Numbered from the stretch's first letter, positions 51,023 to 60,377 are shown. The stretch: DNA of 64,000 bases from CAWCAL01 sp963695075 (GCA_963695075.1 CAVOFR010000001.1:124001-188000); one strand, 5' to 3'. Notes: generated by a model not told the origin, from the letters alone. Numbers and translations are program-made.

Positions 51023-51406
51023 TCAGAAGTCGATGTCAGGTCCGTCGGGGTCGCTGTCCATCGCTCCCATCAGGTAGTCGAACGACCCCACCAGCCAGAG
51101 AAGGGTGCCAAGCCCGATGACCCCCAGCGCCGGACCGAGGAGCGGTCCCGGGTCCTCCAGGACTGACGCCCCGACCTCTTGATTGATGCCGGCACCGAAA
51201 GACACCGCGCAGTAGCCGATGACACCGAGGACGGCCACGACAAACCCGCTCATGACGAGCCGCTTGCCGCGGTGCATCCTCTGCTCGGCTCTGGCATAGA
51301 CCTCCGCCTTGGTGGCGAGCGGCTCGAGTTCGGACTCGATCGTGTCGTTGCTGTGCGTCGCGCCCATCGAGACGGGCACGACACCTGTGTTGCTCACAGT
51401 GCTCAT
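51023..51406 (-). CDS. Small membrane protein co-translated with the TDT channel
   Basis: A 127-residue protein with a polar N-terminus of about 45 residues, a predicted helix KAEVYARAEQRMHRGKR, two TM segments (about 50-70 and 90-108) and an acidic end PDGPDIDF. No known domain. Its ATG overlaps the stop of the TDT gene (TAATG), so the two are produced in a fixed ratio; it may be a subunit or regulator of the channel. Confidence 0.6.
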   Translation of the reverse strand: MSTVSNTGVVPVSMGATHSNDTIESELEPLATKAEVYARAEQRMHRGKRLVMSGFVVAVLGVIGYCAVSFGAGINQEVGASVLEDPGPLLGPALGVIGLGTLLWLVGSFDYLMGAMDSDPDGPDIDF

Positions 51407-52590
51407 TACTGGGTACCTCCTGTTGCCGGTGTGTTGACGGTTGCATGGACCGGGGTCCGTTCGAGATGTGCGTAAGGTCGGTGGAAACGGAGCAGCACCG
51501 CGTACAGCACCCTCCGGGCCAGTCCTAGAAAGGTGAGCAGCCAGGCCGCGATCGCAGCGATGACGAACATGCGGGCGATCCACAGGAGAAAAGGCGCACC
51601 CATCGCGTCCGACAGGCGGAATGTGCACGCCGCGTACATTCCGATAGGGAAGACCAAGCCCCAGTAGAGCGGATCGTATGAGAGCCGGACGCCTTTGACC
51701 CAATGCCTCCAGATCCCCAGGACCACGAGCATGGGGATCCACCAGGTCGCGGTCGCCCAGAACATCACGCTCAGCCCAAGGATGAAGGGGCGGAGCGGAG
51801 CGAGCATCACCGAATCCTCGACTGCGCTCGCAAGCATTGACCCCGCGTACGTGGAGATGGCGACTGCGCCCATGTTGATCCAGTACGGAGGCATGAGATC
51901 GTGCGGTGAGAAGGGGAAGAACATGTAGCGATAGAAGATGAGGCCGATGATCCACAGGTAGAGCATTCCCCCGCCGAGCCAAAAGGCCATGAGTGTGAAC
52001 AACGCGGCGTCTCGATCACCGAGGAGAGCGCCGTCGAGCACCAGGCCCAGGACGCTCACCGCCTGGGTGGCGACCACCGCGACGAGCCATCCACCGTTGA
52101 TCCCCTTCGCCAGGGATGGCTTGTCCTCGCCCACAGTGAGCAACGCGAAGATGGTGTAGGTGCACGCCGCCCACAACGCGACGCAGACCCACCACAAGAC
52201 CTGCGCAACCAGGATGGCGTCATGGAGCAGCACCATCTGCGCGCCCAGCACGCCGGTTGCAGCGACGATGGTGAAGTAGCCGGGAGCGCGCGTATGGTCG
52301 CGCCAATCGGCTGCCACCCGATCGGGGAACATCACCGCCCGTGTGATGAATAAGACCCAGAGTGTGGGATAGGCCACCAGGTTGATCCAGGAGAGGAGGC
52401 GGGCCAGATCGTGCAGGCCAAGCAGATAGCACGAGACCGCGACGATCCCCGTTGCCATGGCAAGCGCGAAGCTTGCCGGGTGCATGATGGCCAGCCGAGC
52501 TTTTAGATGAATGACGACAGGGAGTTCGGCGTATTCGCGAAGGTCCGCGATGTCCCTCGTCGGCTGAGATTCCAGCAGCATGCTGCTCAT
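51406..52590 (-). CDS. TDT family transporter/channel (TehA/SLAC1/Mae1-like)
   Basis: A 394-residue membrane protein with ten hydrophobic helices. It starts with MHPASFALAMATGIV, the Phe/Gly-rich family TM1, and has SVMFWATATWWIPMLVV and SYDPLYWGLVFPIGMYA later; Pro-kinked helices with a central Phe are the TDT pattern. Members transport tellurite, malate or other dicarboxylates, sulfite, or act as anion channels. The two-component genes lie just upstream on the same strand, with a GGTGT/ACACC hairpin and a 12-bp palindrome in between, so it is a probable target of that system. Confidence 0.85.
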   Translation of the reverse strand: MSSMLLESQPTRDIADLREYAELPVVIHLKARLAIMHPASFALAMATGIVAVSCYLLGLHDLARLLSWINLVAYPTLWVLFITRAVMFPDRVAADWRDHTRAPGYFTIVAATGVLGAQMVLLHDAILVAQVLWWVCVALWAACTYTIFALLTVGEDKPSLAKGINGGWLVAVVATQAVSVLGLVLDGALLGDRDAALFTLMAFWLGGGMLYLWIIGLIFYRYMFFPFSPHDLMPPYWINMGAVAISTYAGSMLASAVEDSVMLAPLRPFILGLSVMFWATATWWIPMLVVLGIWRHWVKGVRLSYDPLYWGLVFPIGMYAACTFRLSDAMGAPFLLWIARMFVIAAIAAWLLTFLGLARRVLYAVLLRFHRPYAHLERTPVHATVNTPATGGTQ

Positions 52591-52672
52591 ACTTCGAGGC
52601 TAGGACGCACCGGGCGGAGGGCATATCGGCGCTCGTCTGAACCCCATGCCAGATGATCGGGAGCTGTCTGTA

Positions 52673-52697
52673 GGTGTTTGACTGACACCGGCCGGTG
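52673..52697. promoter_or_regulatory. Hairpin and 12-bp palindrome between regulator and TDT genes
   Basis: GGTGT (52673-52677) pairs with ACACC (52685-52689), and CACCGGCCGGTG (52686-52697) is a perfect 12-bp palindrome overlapping it. It lies after the response-regulator stop and about 85 bp before the TDT start. It could be a terminator or a NarL-type binding site. Confidence 0.4.
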
Positions 52698-52723
52698 CTG
52701 CACTGACCGGTGGAACTGGCCGT

Positions 52724-53359
52724 CTACTGCACCAAACCGTGCCGCATTGCGTAGCGCATGAGCTGCGCATTGGAGCTCATACCCATCTTCTCGAGGATCC
52801 GCGACCGGTAGGTGCTGATGGTCTTGACGCTCAAGCCGAGCTGAGCGGCGATCTCGGACACTGAGCGTGCCGACGCCAGGAGCAGGAGCACCTCGTACTC
52901 GCGGGGAGAGAGCAGATCGTGCGGTGTTTCGGATCCGGATCCGACGAGAGCGACATAGTCTGCGAGCTCCGCAGCCACGGTCTCGCTGAGGTAGCGCTTG
53001 CCGTCGAGCACGCTGCGGATGGCCTCCAGGAGCTCCTCGGGCGCACGGTCCTTCGTCAAATAGGCTGAGACGCCAGCGCGCAGTGCACGGACCACGAACT
53101 GCCGCTCGCCGAACATGCTCAAGACGACGATCGGCATATTGGGGCGGCTCTCCAGCAGCTCTGGCACCAGCTCCAGGCTGTTTCGGTCTTCGAGCGCGAT
53201 GTCGAGAACGAGTACGGACCAGCTCCTCTCGCGGATCTTGTCGCGAAGCTCGCTGCAGGAGCCGACCTCGCCGACGATTGCGCCGGGAAACGCATCGGCG
53301 ACGATCCGGCGCAGCCCTGAGCGTAGGATCACATGGTCGTCAGCCAGGAGAATGCGCAT
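52724..53359 (-). CDS. NarL/FixJ-type response regulator
   Basis: A 211-residue protein: receiver domain with DD acidic pair, phospho-acceptor Asp53 (VLVLDIALED) and Lys in LTKDRAPEEL; LuxR-type HTH LLSPREYEVLLLLASARSVSEIAAQLG...VKTISTYRSRILEKMG. The kinase gene overlaps it by 20 bp and is its partner. It probably controls the TDT/small-membrane-protein operon just downstream, or other genes of the ion-transport island. Confidence 0.9.
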   Translation of the reverse strand: MRILLADDHVILRSGLRRIVADAFPGAIVGEVGSCSELRDKIRERSWSVLVLDIALEDRNSLELVPELLESRPNMPIVVLSMFGERQFVVRALRAGVSAYLTKDRAPEELLEAIRSVLDGKRYLSETVAAELADYVALVGSGSETPHDLLSPREYEVLLLLASARSVSEIAAQLGLSVKTISTYRSRILEKMGMSSNAQLMRYAMRHGLVQ

Positions 53360-55145
53360 CGGCGCCTTCCGCTCGGGTCTGCACTGGAACGGTCACGGTC
53401 ACGGTGGTCCCCTCATGTGGGGCTCCGTGGATCGAGATGCGCCCATCGACGAGCGTCGCCCGTTCACTCATGCCGATGATTCCCAGCGACTCGCCGCTGT
53501 CGATCGCGTCCGTCGTGATTCCTCTTCCATCGTCGCTTACCACGAGAACCGTGTCCTCTCCCGTCGTTGCCAGGTCGATTTGGACTACCTTTGCCTGCGC
53601 GTGGCGAACCACGTTGTTGAGCGCCTCCTGTGCGATCCTGAACAGCGTCACCGAGACGAGCTCGTCGAGGGCCCCGTCGTCAACTTCCGACTCCACCTGG
53701 ATGGCGAGGCCGGTACGGGTCTCGATCTCGCGAGCCTGCCACTCGAGGGCCGCTGTGAGCCCGAGCCTGTCCAGCACACCGGGCCGGAGATCCGAGGAGA
53801 TTCGTCGCACGAAGTCCACCGCGTCGTCGAGCTGTCGGGTCATCGCGGCAGCTCCCTCTTGGAGCGCTGCCGCACAGTGTGGCGGCCGGTCGTCAGGGGA
53901 ACAAGACGACGCCAACCGCGACAGGTCGATCTTGAGGGAGGTGAGTGTCTGGCCGATCTCGTCGTGCAGCTCGCGGGAGATCCGTGTCGCCTCCGCCTCG
54001 CGCGCCACCTGGAGCCGGCTTGCGAGCGCTCTCAAACGAGTCTGCGCGTCGACGGCTTCGCGCTGACGGGCGGCGAGGGACTCGGCCATCTCGTTGAATG
54101 CCGTGGTCACCGACGCCAACTCATCGTGGGCGCGTGGCACCTTGGCCCGCGCCGCGAGGTCGCCGGCTCCGAGGCGGCGAGCAGCACGCGCCAGGGAGCG
54201 CAGACCACGCAGGAACCCGAACTCGGCCGCGATGAACACCGCGGCGATCGTGAACAGGGTGAGGACGGTCAAGCCCGCGAGCGTGCGGTAGAAGGCTGAG
54301 TTGGCTTGCTCCACCACGCGATCGTAGGGAAGAGAAACAGCCGCGAAGAGCTCCGGTGATTCCTGCAAGGGGACGGCTACGAAGTAGCGACGGTCGCCCG
54401 TATCACCGATTTCGAGCACCCGCCCCTGCTGCGACTGCGAGAGCTCCGAGACGCCGGCGATGCGCGGAGCACTGGTGTTCTCGACCTCGGCGCCACCACT
54501 GTCAGCTACCGCGAGCAGCCGATCTCCCGAATCCACGATGAACAGGGCGAGTCCGTCTGGGAGACCGTTCTGTCGATCGATGTCCGAGAGCCAGGCGAGA
54601 TCGAGTCCGTTGAACAGTACGGCCATCACCTCGTCGTTGGCATCTCTGACTGCATAGGCGAGATTGAGCGTTGGGCGCTCGAAGATGGTTGAGACGACAT
54701 AGGTCCCCGACGCAACCTCTTCGGAACGCAACGCGGCGATGTAGGCCGGGTTGTCTCGCCAGCTTTCGTAGCTCGAGAGGGGATAGGCACTCGCGAGGAC
54801 CTCGCCGTCAGGCGAGAGAACGCCGATGTTCGCGAGCTGCGGGTGACCGGCGAGCAGCGCCTCCAAGAACCCGGGGTCCTCGAGGATCGGTGACTGCAAC
54901 CCGTCAGCGGCCATCTTCGTACCGAGCCAGGACAGCAGGTCGCGGGCGCCTTGAATCTGATGGGCGTGCTCGCGGCTCGCGAGGCCCGCCAGGTGTAGTG
55001 CATCGAGTTCCGTGCGCTCCAGCGCAGCGGAGCGCTCGTTTCCGGCCACGAAGAATGCGAACAGAACCGCCGGCAGCGTGGCGAGGCAGATGAGAAAGAG
55101 CATCCGACCGCGTAGCGACAGCGGAGTTCTCCTGATGCGGCTCAT
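53340..55145 (-). CDS. Sensor histidine kinase with exported CACHE-like sensor (NarX/DesK type)
   Basis: A 601-residue kinase: TM1 at about 11-33, a long outside region of about 240 residues with a double-CACHE pattern (LSPDGEVLASAYPL, YVVSTIF, LFIVDSGDRLLAVADS), TM2 at about 290-312, HAMP, a helical linker, HisKA_3 with His394 in ISRELHDEIGQTLTSLK and HATPase with RIAQEALNNVVRHA and DDGRGI. CACHE domains bind small molecules such as amino acids, organic acids or purines; given the TDT channel downstream, a dicarboxylate or anion is plausible. Confidence 0.9.
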   Translation of the reverse strand: MSRIRRTPLSLRGRMLFLICLATLPAVLFAFFVAGNERSAALERTELDALHLAGLASREHAHQIQGARDLLSWLGTKMAADGLQSPILEDPGFLEALLAGHPQLANIGVLSPDGEVLASAYPLSSYESWRDNPAYIAALRSEEVASGTYVVSTIFERPTLNLAYAVRDANDEVMAVLFNGLDLAWLSDIDRQNGLPDGLALFIVDSGDRLLAVADSGGAEVENTSAPRIAGVSELSQSQQGRVLEIGDTGDRRYFVAVPLQESPELFAAVSLPYDRVVEQANSAFYRTLAGLTVLTLFTIAAVFIAAEFGFLRGLRSLARAARRLGAGDLAARAKVPRAHDELASVTTAFNEMAESLAARQREAVDAQTRLRALASRLQVAREAEATRISRELHDEIGQTLTSLKIDLSRLASSCSPDDRPPHCAAALQEGAAAMTRQLDDAVDFVRRISSDLRPGVLDRLGLTAALEWQAREIETRTGLAIQVESEVDDGALDELVSVTLFRIAQEALNNVVRHAQAKVVQIDLATTGEDTVLVVSDDGRGITTDAIDSGESLGIIGMSERATLVDGRISIHGAPHEGTTVTVTVPVQTRAEGADAHSPG

Positions 55146-55719
55146 TCGATCTCCCGTCGGGATCGCCGGCGATGATCATCCAGGCGTGGCGGTCTCGGAT
55201 CGCCATGGCTTCTAAGCCCAACCGAACCAACACGCTGAACGATCATGACTTGCCCTGTCACACCAATGCCTCCAGGTAGGTCTCCACGCCGCTTTCGACC
55301 CGGCTGAGGCGGGGCGAACCGGAGGACCTCGTCCGGCCCGAACCCTTCGTGTCGGAATCCAAGCTCGAGCTCGGATCCGGCGATTATCCCACCGGAACTG
55401 CCCCGGCGCCTGTCGATCGACGGGTTGGTGACGGTGAGTCGGCCTGTAGGCGGGGCACAGATCACCCAACCGGCGAACCGTTACCAACGATGGGATCGGG
55501 GAGTTACGCCGACCGGCCGTGACAAAGCCATGACAACGCATCGTCCGAGGTTCCCATGACTTCGGCGACGGCGGACCTCGTCTCCTCGGCTGAGTCCGCC
55601 ACGTGCACCCAGGGAACGGCGCCGAACTTTCGAACACATCGACGGCTCGGAGGAGAAGTTGTCAATGGAATGAAGCGGTTCGTGTCGCGGACGTCATCCA
55701 CCGCCCGAGATCCGAGACT
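55146..55719. other. 574-bp intergenic stretch without a supported gene
   Basis: It lies between the kinase start (55145) and the TMEM175 stop (55720). Short frames exist on both strands, but none has a ribosome site, a convincing start or a recognisable domain, and it is less coding-like than its neighbours. It may hold the kinase promoter plus the remains of an old gene. Confidence 0.6.
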
Positions 55720-56397
55720 TCACGTGAATTCGTCGGCCTGGGATCGGGTACTCGGATGCTCGCGCAACACAGTGACGAGGATGAAGTACAAAACCGGGAC
55801 CGAGAAGTACAGGACCGTACTGAGCGTTGTAGACACATCGGCCAAGGCGATCGCCACGAGGTAGAGGGCGAGCGGCGCCGCCGTGATGGCGAGCCCCAGG
55901 CCCGTTCGGTCGGTCGACAGGTCGGTCCACAACAGTGCCGGCCGTTTGACCGCGTACCGGTAGAGCACAAATCGCATCAGGGTGGCGGCGATCAACACGA
56001 CGCCGTAGAGGTGCAGAGCGACCGGCTCGTCTGGATACTTTCCGAGCACCGACGCTGCAAACGGGATCAGACTCACCGGCAGCAGGAACAGCAGGTTCAG
56101 CCAGACCAGATCGCGATTGACGACCCTGACGCGAGCGAGGAGGTCGCGGTGGGCAACCCAGAACATGCCGGTCAGCAGGAAGCTGATCACCCACGCGACG
56201 AGGGTGGGTCGCAAGTCGTCGAGGGCCTCGTGCAGCGACTGCTCCGAGAGATTCTCGGGGACGGCGATCTCGAGCACCAGTATCGTGATGATGATCGCGA
56301 ACACACCGTCGCTCAGCGCCACGACGCGATCAGGGCTGCGCAGTCGTCGCTGCGTACCGTTCGTTCCCGAGTCGGGAGGGCCCTGCTCCTCAGTCAT
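55720..56397 (-). CDS. TMEM175 (DUF1211) family K+ channel protein
   Basis: A 225-residue protein with six hydrophobic segments. TM1 carries R-V-V-A-L-S-D-G-V-F-A-I, the family R-x3-F-S-D-G signature of bacterial TMEM175, in which hydrophobic residues of TM1 form the K+ selective constriction. Tetramers of six-TM subunits conduct K+. Divergent from the ClC gene with about 150 bp between the starts, so K+ and Cl- movement may be regulated together. Confidence 0.85.
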   Translation of the reverse strand: MTEEQGPPDSGTNGTQRRLRSPDRVVALSDGVFAIIITILVLEIAVPENLSEQSLHEALDDLRPTLVAWVISFLLTGMFWVAHRDLLARVRVVNRDLVWLNLLFLLPVSLIPFAASVLGKYPDEPVALHLYGVVLIAATLMRFVLYRYAVKRPALLWTDLSTDRTGLGLAITAAPLALYLVAIALADVSTTLSTVLYFSVPVLYFILVTVLREHPSTRSQADEFT

Positions 56398-56549
56398 CGA
56401 GCCATCCTCGCAGACACCACCGGCGACGCCAATCGCTCATTGTGGATGATCGTTCACCGACCGACAGCTGCAAACATGGTTCGGATCCGGGTGCGTTGAT
56501 CCCGGCGCGGCAACATCGTGGCGTCCGTACCAGAACCCGAGGCACCAAC

Positions 56550-57812
56550 ATGACGACGGCGCTCCCCATCGACCGACCGTGGTACCGACAACTTCTCGCC
56601 ATCGCCCTGGCGATGGGACTCGTCATCGGCCTGCTCGGGCTCGTCTATCTCGCGATCACCGGCGGGTTGACCGATCGGATCTTCGGTGATCCACGGATCG
56701 ACACCTGGTCCGGCGACTGGTGGTGGATCCCGTTCATCGCGGCCGGCGGTCTGGTGGCGGCGGCGGTGCGCAGCTGGCTGAACATCACCGATCACGTGCC
56801 CGGTGGCGTCGCCGTCATCGAATCCGGTTCGGTCGACCACAAGGTCGCACCGTCGTGGGTCCTCCTCTCGGCCGTCTCAGCGATCGCGGGCGCCAGCCTC
56901 GGGCCATCGTTTGCCCTGGTCATGATCGGAGGCGGCCTCGGTTCGTGGATCGCATCGCGGCGCTGGCCGGGTGACGAGCCGGCCCGTCTCGACACGACGT
57001 TGGCGGGCATCTCCGGTGGCTTCGGTGGCGCCTTCACCTCCCCGGGTCTCGGGACGCTGATCGTCAGCGAGCTGGCCCCAACGCCGAAGGATCGGTACAT
57101 CGAGTCGATCCTGCCGCAACTGTTCGCCGCGACGATTGCCTTCGCCGTGTTCTTCGGCGTGGTCGGCACGACGTTCCTCAACAGCTTCGCAGTGCCGGTC
57201 GACGACTTCTCGAGCTGGCACCTCCTCATCGGTGCCGCGCTCGGAATCGCCTCGAGCGTGATCATGATCGTGTTCGTCTTCATCGTGAAGCTGATCCAGG
57301 CGGTCGCGACGAAGCTGTCGAACCCGTACGTGCGCGGCGCCGTCGGTGGCGCGCTCGTCGGGCTGATCGCGTTCGCACTCCCGCTCACCATCGGGGCTGG
57401 CAACGATCAACTCACCACGGTGATCGACGAGTCGGCATCGATCAGCATCTGGCTGCTCGTCGCGGTGCTCGTCGGCAAGATGCTGGCGATGGCGATCAGC
57501 CTCGCCACGGGCTTCATCGGCGGCAACGTGCTGCCGATGCTCTTCGTCGGCGGCACCGCCGGCGTCGTCGCGCACCTGATGTTCCCCGACATCCCGTACG
57601 CAATCGCTGTCGGGTGCATGCTGGCGGCCGTCCCAGGGGCGACGATCAAGGCGCCGATCGGGCTCACGTTCATCGCCGTGCTCGCCGTGGGCCTCGGTCC
57701 ACTCACGGCCGCTCCGGTCTTCATCGCTGTGGCGACGGCGTACCTGACGACCTCCACCGTCGTCGCGCTGATCAGGTCACGGCGAGTCGACGTACCCGAG
57801 CCGCACGCCTGA
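56550..57812 (+). CDS. ClC-family chloride channel/antiporter
   Basis: A 420-residue membrane protein. ATG 56550 follows GAGG. Eleven or so helices with ClC-type elements: PGGVAVI, SAIAGASLGPSFALVMIGGGLGSW (the G-x-E-G-P region, here G-A-S-L-G-P) and GFIGGNVLPMLFVGGTAG, the GxFxP region, here with G-G-N in place of G-x-F. The gating Glu of antiporters is not evident in the G-A-S-L-G-P position, so a channel or fluoride-type behaviour should be considered. No CBS domain. Confidence 0.8.
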   Translation: MTTALPIDRPWYRQLLAIALAMGLVIGLLGLVYLAITGGLTDRIFGDPRIDTWSGDWWWIPFIAAGGLVAAAVRSWLNITDHVPGGVAVIESGSVDHKVAPSWVLLSAVSAIAGASLGPSFALVMIGGGLGSWIASRRWPGDEPARLDTTLAGISGGFGGAFTSPGLGTLIVSELAPTPKDRYIESILPQLFAATIAFAVFFGVVGTTFLNSFAVPVDDFSSWHLLIGAALGIASSVIMIVFVFIVKLIQAVATKLSNPYVRGAVGGALVGLIAFALPLTIGAGNDQLTTVIDESASISIWLLVAVLVGKMLAMAISLATGFIGGNVLPMLFVGGTAGVVAHLMFPDIPYAIAVGCMLAAVPGATIKAPIGLTFIAVLAVGLGPLTAAPVFIAVATAYLTTSTVVALIRSRRVDVPEPHA

Positions 57813-57841
57813 CCACCGGATGGTGAATGGTCGCGGCGTCG

Positions 57842-59590
57842 TCACCCAGGGGGTGCGCTCGGGTGGAGCGTCTGATGCATGGCGACCGCGGCCTCGATGT
57901 TGTCGTGGACGTGGCTCCGATCGACGAGGTCGAAGAAGCCGTCCCGTTCGAGCACCTCGGTCACCTGTGGTTTCACGCGGGCGAGGTGCAGGTCGATGCT
58001 CTGGTCGATGCCGGCCCGGGCGATCGCCGTCAAGACGTCGGCCCCCTCGGTGTCGATGAAGTTGACGCCCTCCATGCTCAGAATCACGCCGTCCAAACCT
58101 GTCGGTTCCTGGACACGGATCTGACGGAGGCGGTCCGCGAGCGCATCGGCGTTGACGAAGAACAGCCCGCCGTCGAACCGGAGGATCTTCAGCCCGGGAA
58201 TGGTCTCACAGTCGTCGTGCCGCTCGAGGTCGTAGAACGCATCGGTCCCCGGCTTGCGGCCCAGCTCCGGGATGTACGGCAGCGCCGAGACCGCGATGAG
58301 CCAGATCATCGAGATCCCGACTCCGATGAAGACCCCTTGCAGGATGCCGAATGTCATCACGCCGAGCAGGGCGAGGAGCGCAGCGCCGAACTCGTACCGC
58401 TTGACTGTGACCAGTCGCCTCATCTCCCCGACGTTCATCATGCCGAGCGTCACGGCCTCGATGATGATCGCTCCGAGCACCGCCTCGGGGAGCTTCGAGA
58501 AGATCGGCGCGAGGAAGAGCAGGGTCAGGATCACGAAGCCACCCTGGGCGAGGGTCGACACCTGTGACCGTGCCCCGGCGCCGTCGTTGACGGGGCTCTT
58601 GGAGAGGCTGCCGTTGTTGAAGATCCCCTGGAATACGCTCGACGACACGTTCGACATGCCCTGGGCAAGCAGTTCCTGGTCGACGTCGATCCGGTAGTTG
58701 TGCTTGGTCGCGTATTGGCGCACCCCGGCGGTCGTCACCGAGAACCCGATGAGCACCAGTCCGACCGCTGCGCCGAACACCACCGACCAGTTGTCGAAGA
58801 TGATGTCCAGGTCGGGGAACGAGGGATTCGGAAGGCCTCGCGGCACGTCGGCGATCAGTTCGACTCCGCGGTCGCCGAGATCGAAGACCACGGTCGCGAG
58901 AATGCCGAGGAGCACCGCGACCAGCTCGGCGGGTACCTTCGGCACGAGGAACTTGAGGCCGAACAACACGACCAGCGCCACCGCGCCGACGGCGACCGTG
59001 GTCCGGTTCGCGTCGGACAGGCTCGCCGCCCACTCCCAGAGCTTCTCCCACGTGTTCGAACCCGACTTCTCGGTCCCCGCGAGCTTGAAGAGCTCACCGG
59101 ACACGACGTTGATTGCGACGCCGAAGATGAACCCGGTCAACACGGCCGCCGAGAGGAACTCGGCGATCCAGCCCATCTTGAGTACGGCCATGATTACGAA
59201 CAGCAGCCCGGCGACCAGCACGATGGCCGTGGCGATCGCCACCGCGTCGTCGGAGCCCGCCGCTCCGATCGACACGATGGCCGCACCCAGCACCGGGGCG
59301 GTCGACGAACCCGGGCCCTGCACCAGTTGCTTCGACGTCGTGAAGAGCGCGAACACGATCATGCCGAACGCCGCGGCGTACAACCCGTTCTGGACCGGGA
59401 CGCCGCTCAACGACGCGTAACCGAGCGAGGTGGGGACCATCAGCGCCCACACCGACAGCCCGGCGATCACGTCCTTGGTGAGCCAAGACCGCTGATACTG
59501 GGGCAGCCAGGCCAGGATCGGAACGAACCGCTTGATCGAACTCGGTTTGGATTCCGCCGTCGCGACCCCTTGGCTGCCCTCAGCACCCAT
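57842..59590 (-). CDS. SulP (SLC26) family anion transporter with STAS domain
   Basis: A 582-residue transporter. TM region residues 35-440 starts WLTKDVIAGLSVWALMVPTSLGYA and contains FQGIFNNGSLSKSPVNDGAGARSQ in the anion site; the STAS domain covers about 460-575, with LDGVILSMEGVNFIDTEGADVL. It differs from the SulP at 17 kb in the core loop (NNGSLSKSPVND here, FPVTGSFSRTAVSS there), so substrates may differ. A DUF1269 gene ends 6 bp upstream on the same strand, and the two probably form an operon. Confidence 0.9.
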   Translation of the reverse strand: MGAEGSQGVATAESKPSSIKRFVPILAWLPQYQRSWLTKDVIAGLSVWALMVPTSLGYASLSGVPVQNGLYAAAFGMIVFALFTTSKQLVQGPGSSTAPVLGAAIVSIGAAGSDDAVAIATAIVLVAGLLFVIMAVLKMGWIAEFLSAAVLTGFIFGVAINVVSGELFKLAGTEKSGSNTWEKLWEWAASLSDANRTTVAVGAVALVVLFGLKFLVPKVPAELVAVLLGILATVVFDLGDRGVELIADVPRGLPNPSFPDLDIIFDNWSVVFGAAVGLVLIGFSVTTAGVRQYATKHNYRIDVDQELLAQGMSNVSSSVFQGIFNNGSLSKSPVNDGAGARSQVSTLAQGGFVILTLLFLAPIFSKLPEAVLGAIIIEAVTLGMMNVGEMRRLVTVKRYEFGAALLALLGVMTFGILQGVFIGVGISMIWLIAVSALPYIPELGRKPGTDAFYDLERHDDCETIPGLKILRFDGGLFFVNADALADRLRQIRVQEPTGLDGVILSMEGVNFIDTEGADVLTAIARAGIDQSIDLHLARVKPQVTEVLERDGFFDLVDRSHVHDNIEAAVAMHQTLHPSAPPG

Positions 59591-59596
59591 CGCGCA

Positions 59597-60124
59597 TCAG
59601 CTCTCTGCCTCGGCGTCCTTCTTGATCTCCGCGGTGTCAGCCTCGAGCTGTTTCTCCTCGACCTTGTCGGCCTTGCCCATGACGCCCTCGATCTTCGCGC
59701 CCATGTCGGACACACCGACCACGACGAGCCCGGCCTCGCCGGCATCGAGGTTCTCTCCGAGCTCCTTGAGGTCCTTGCGGCTCATACCGGCCGCTGCGTG
59801 CCCGGCCATTGCACCGAGGGCCGCACCGCCACCGGTGGTTGCCGCGAGCAGCCCGCCCCCTAGCGCGGCCGCCGGGAACAGCGCGACGACAAGGCCGGTC
59901 GCGAGGCCGATGCCCGCGCCACCCCAGCCGCCCGCCCGTGTGGGCGTCTCGTGCTTCTTGACGATCTTGACCTTACCGTTGTCCTTGCGCTCGATGACGG
60001 CGGCGTCGTAGGCGTCGATGAGGCCTTCCTTGGTGTGGAGGTCGTGAACTGCCTGGTAGTCGGCCTTGGCGTCGTCGACGCCCGAGTACACGCCGACGTA
60101 CGCCATGAATGTGTCCATTGCCAT
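59597..60124 (-). CDS. DUF1269 family membrane-associated protein
   Basis: A 175-residue protein. ATG 60124 has AAGGAG six bases upstream. The first 60 residues form a small alpha/beta part (FMAYVGVYSGVDDAKADYQAV, DAAVIERKDNGKVKIVKKHE), then a Gly/Ala-rich hydrophobic hairpin at about 68-115 with glycine-zipper spacing, then an acidic helix (KADKVEEKQLEADTAEI). Members are thought to be stress-linked membrane-associated proteins. It directly precedes the SulP gene and may regulate it. Confidence 0.75.
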   Translation of the reverse strand: MAMDTFMAYVGVYSGVDDAKADYQAVHDLHTKEGLIDAYDAAVIERKDNGKVKIVKKHETPTRAGGWGGAGIGLATGLVVALFPAAALGGGLLAATTGGGAALGAMAGHAAAGMSRKDLKELGENLDAGEAGLVVVGVSDMGAKIEGVMGKADKVEEKQLEADTAEIKKDAEAES

Positions 60125-60190
60125 GTCCTGCTCCTTCGTTCGGTGAACCACTTGACAACGCCATCCTGACCCCGACTCGCGCAGCAGCAG

Positions 60191-60377
60191 TCATGCAACC
60201 TGGGTGATCCGATCACCGACGGGATCGACCGGCGGATGTGGATTCCCGGTGTCAGCCGAGCACGCTCGGCGCCAGCAGGCCCAGCTCCCGGGCCCGGTCG
60301 ACCGCCTCGCTACGACCGGACACCGCCAGCTTCCGGTAGATCGAGTTGGCCTGGGTGCTCACCGTGTTCCTCGACAC
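60191..60377. repeat. 187-bp direct repeat, left copy
   Basis: Identical to 63638-63824 apart from one base (C at 60199, T at 63646). It carries the last 42 codons of a LuxR-type regulator on the minus strand. At 60378 the match to the right copy ends abruptly. Confidence 0.95.
60252..60377 (-). pseudogene. Remnant of LuxR-type regulator (C-terminal fragment)
   Basis: On the minus strand this encodes the last about 41 residues of the LuxR HTH domain (NTVSTQANSIYRKL...LLAPSVLG and stop), the same as in the intact gene at the right end. The frame is broken at 60378, where unrelated sequence begins, so it has no start and is not functional. Confidence 0.85.
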
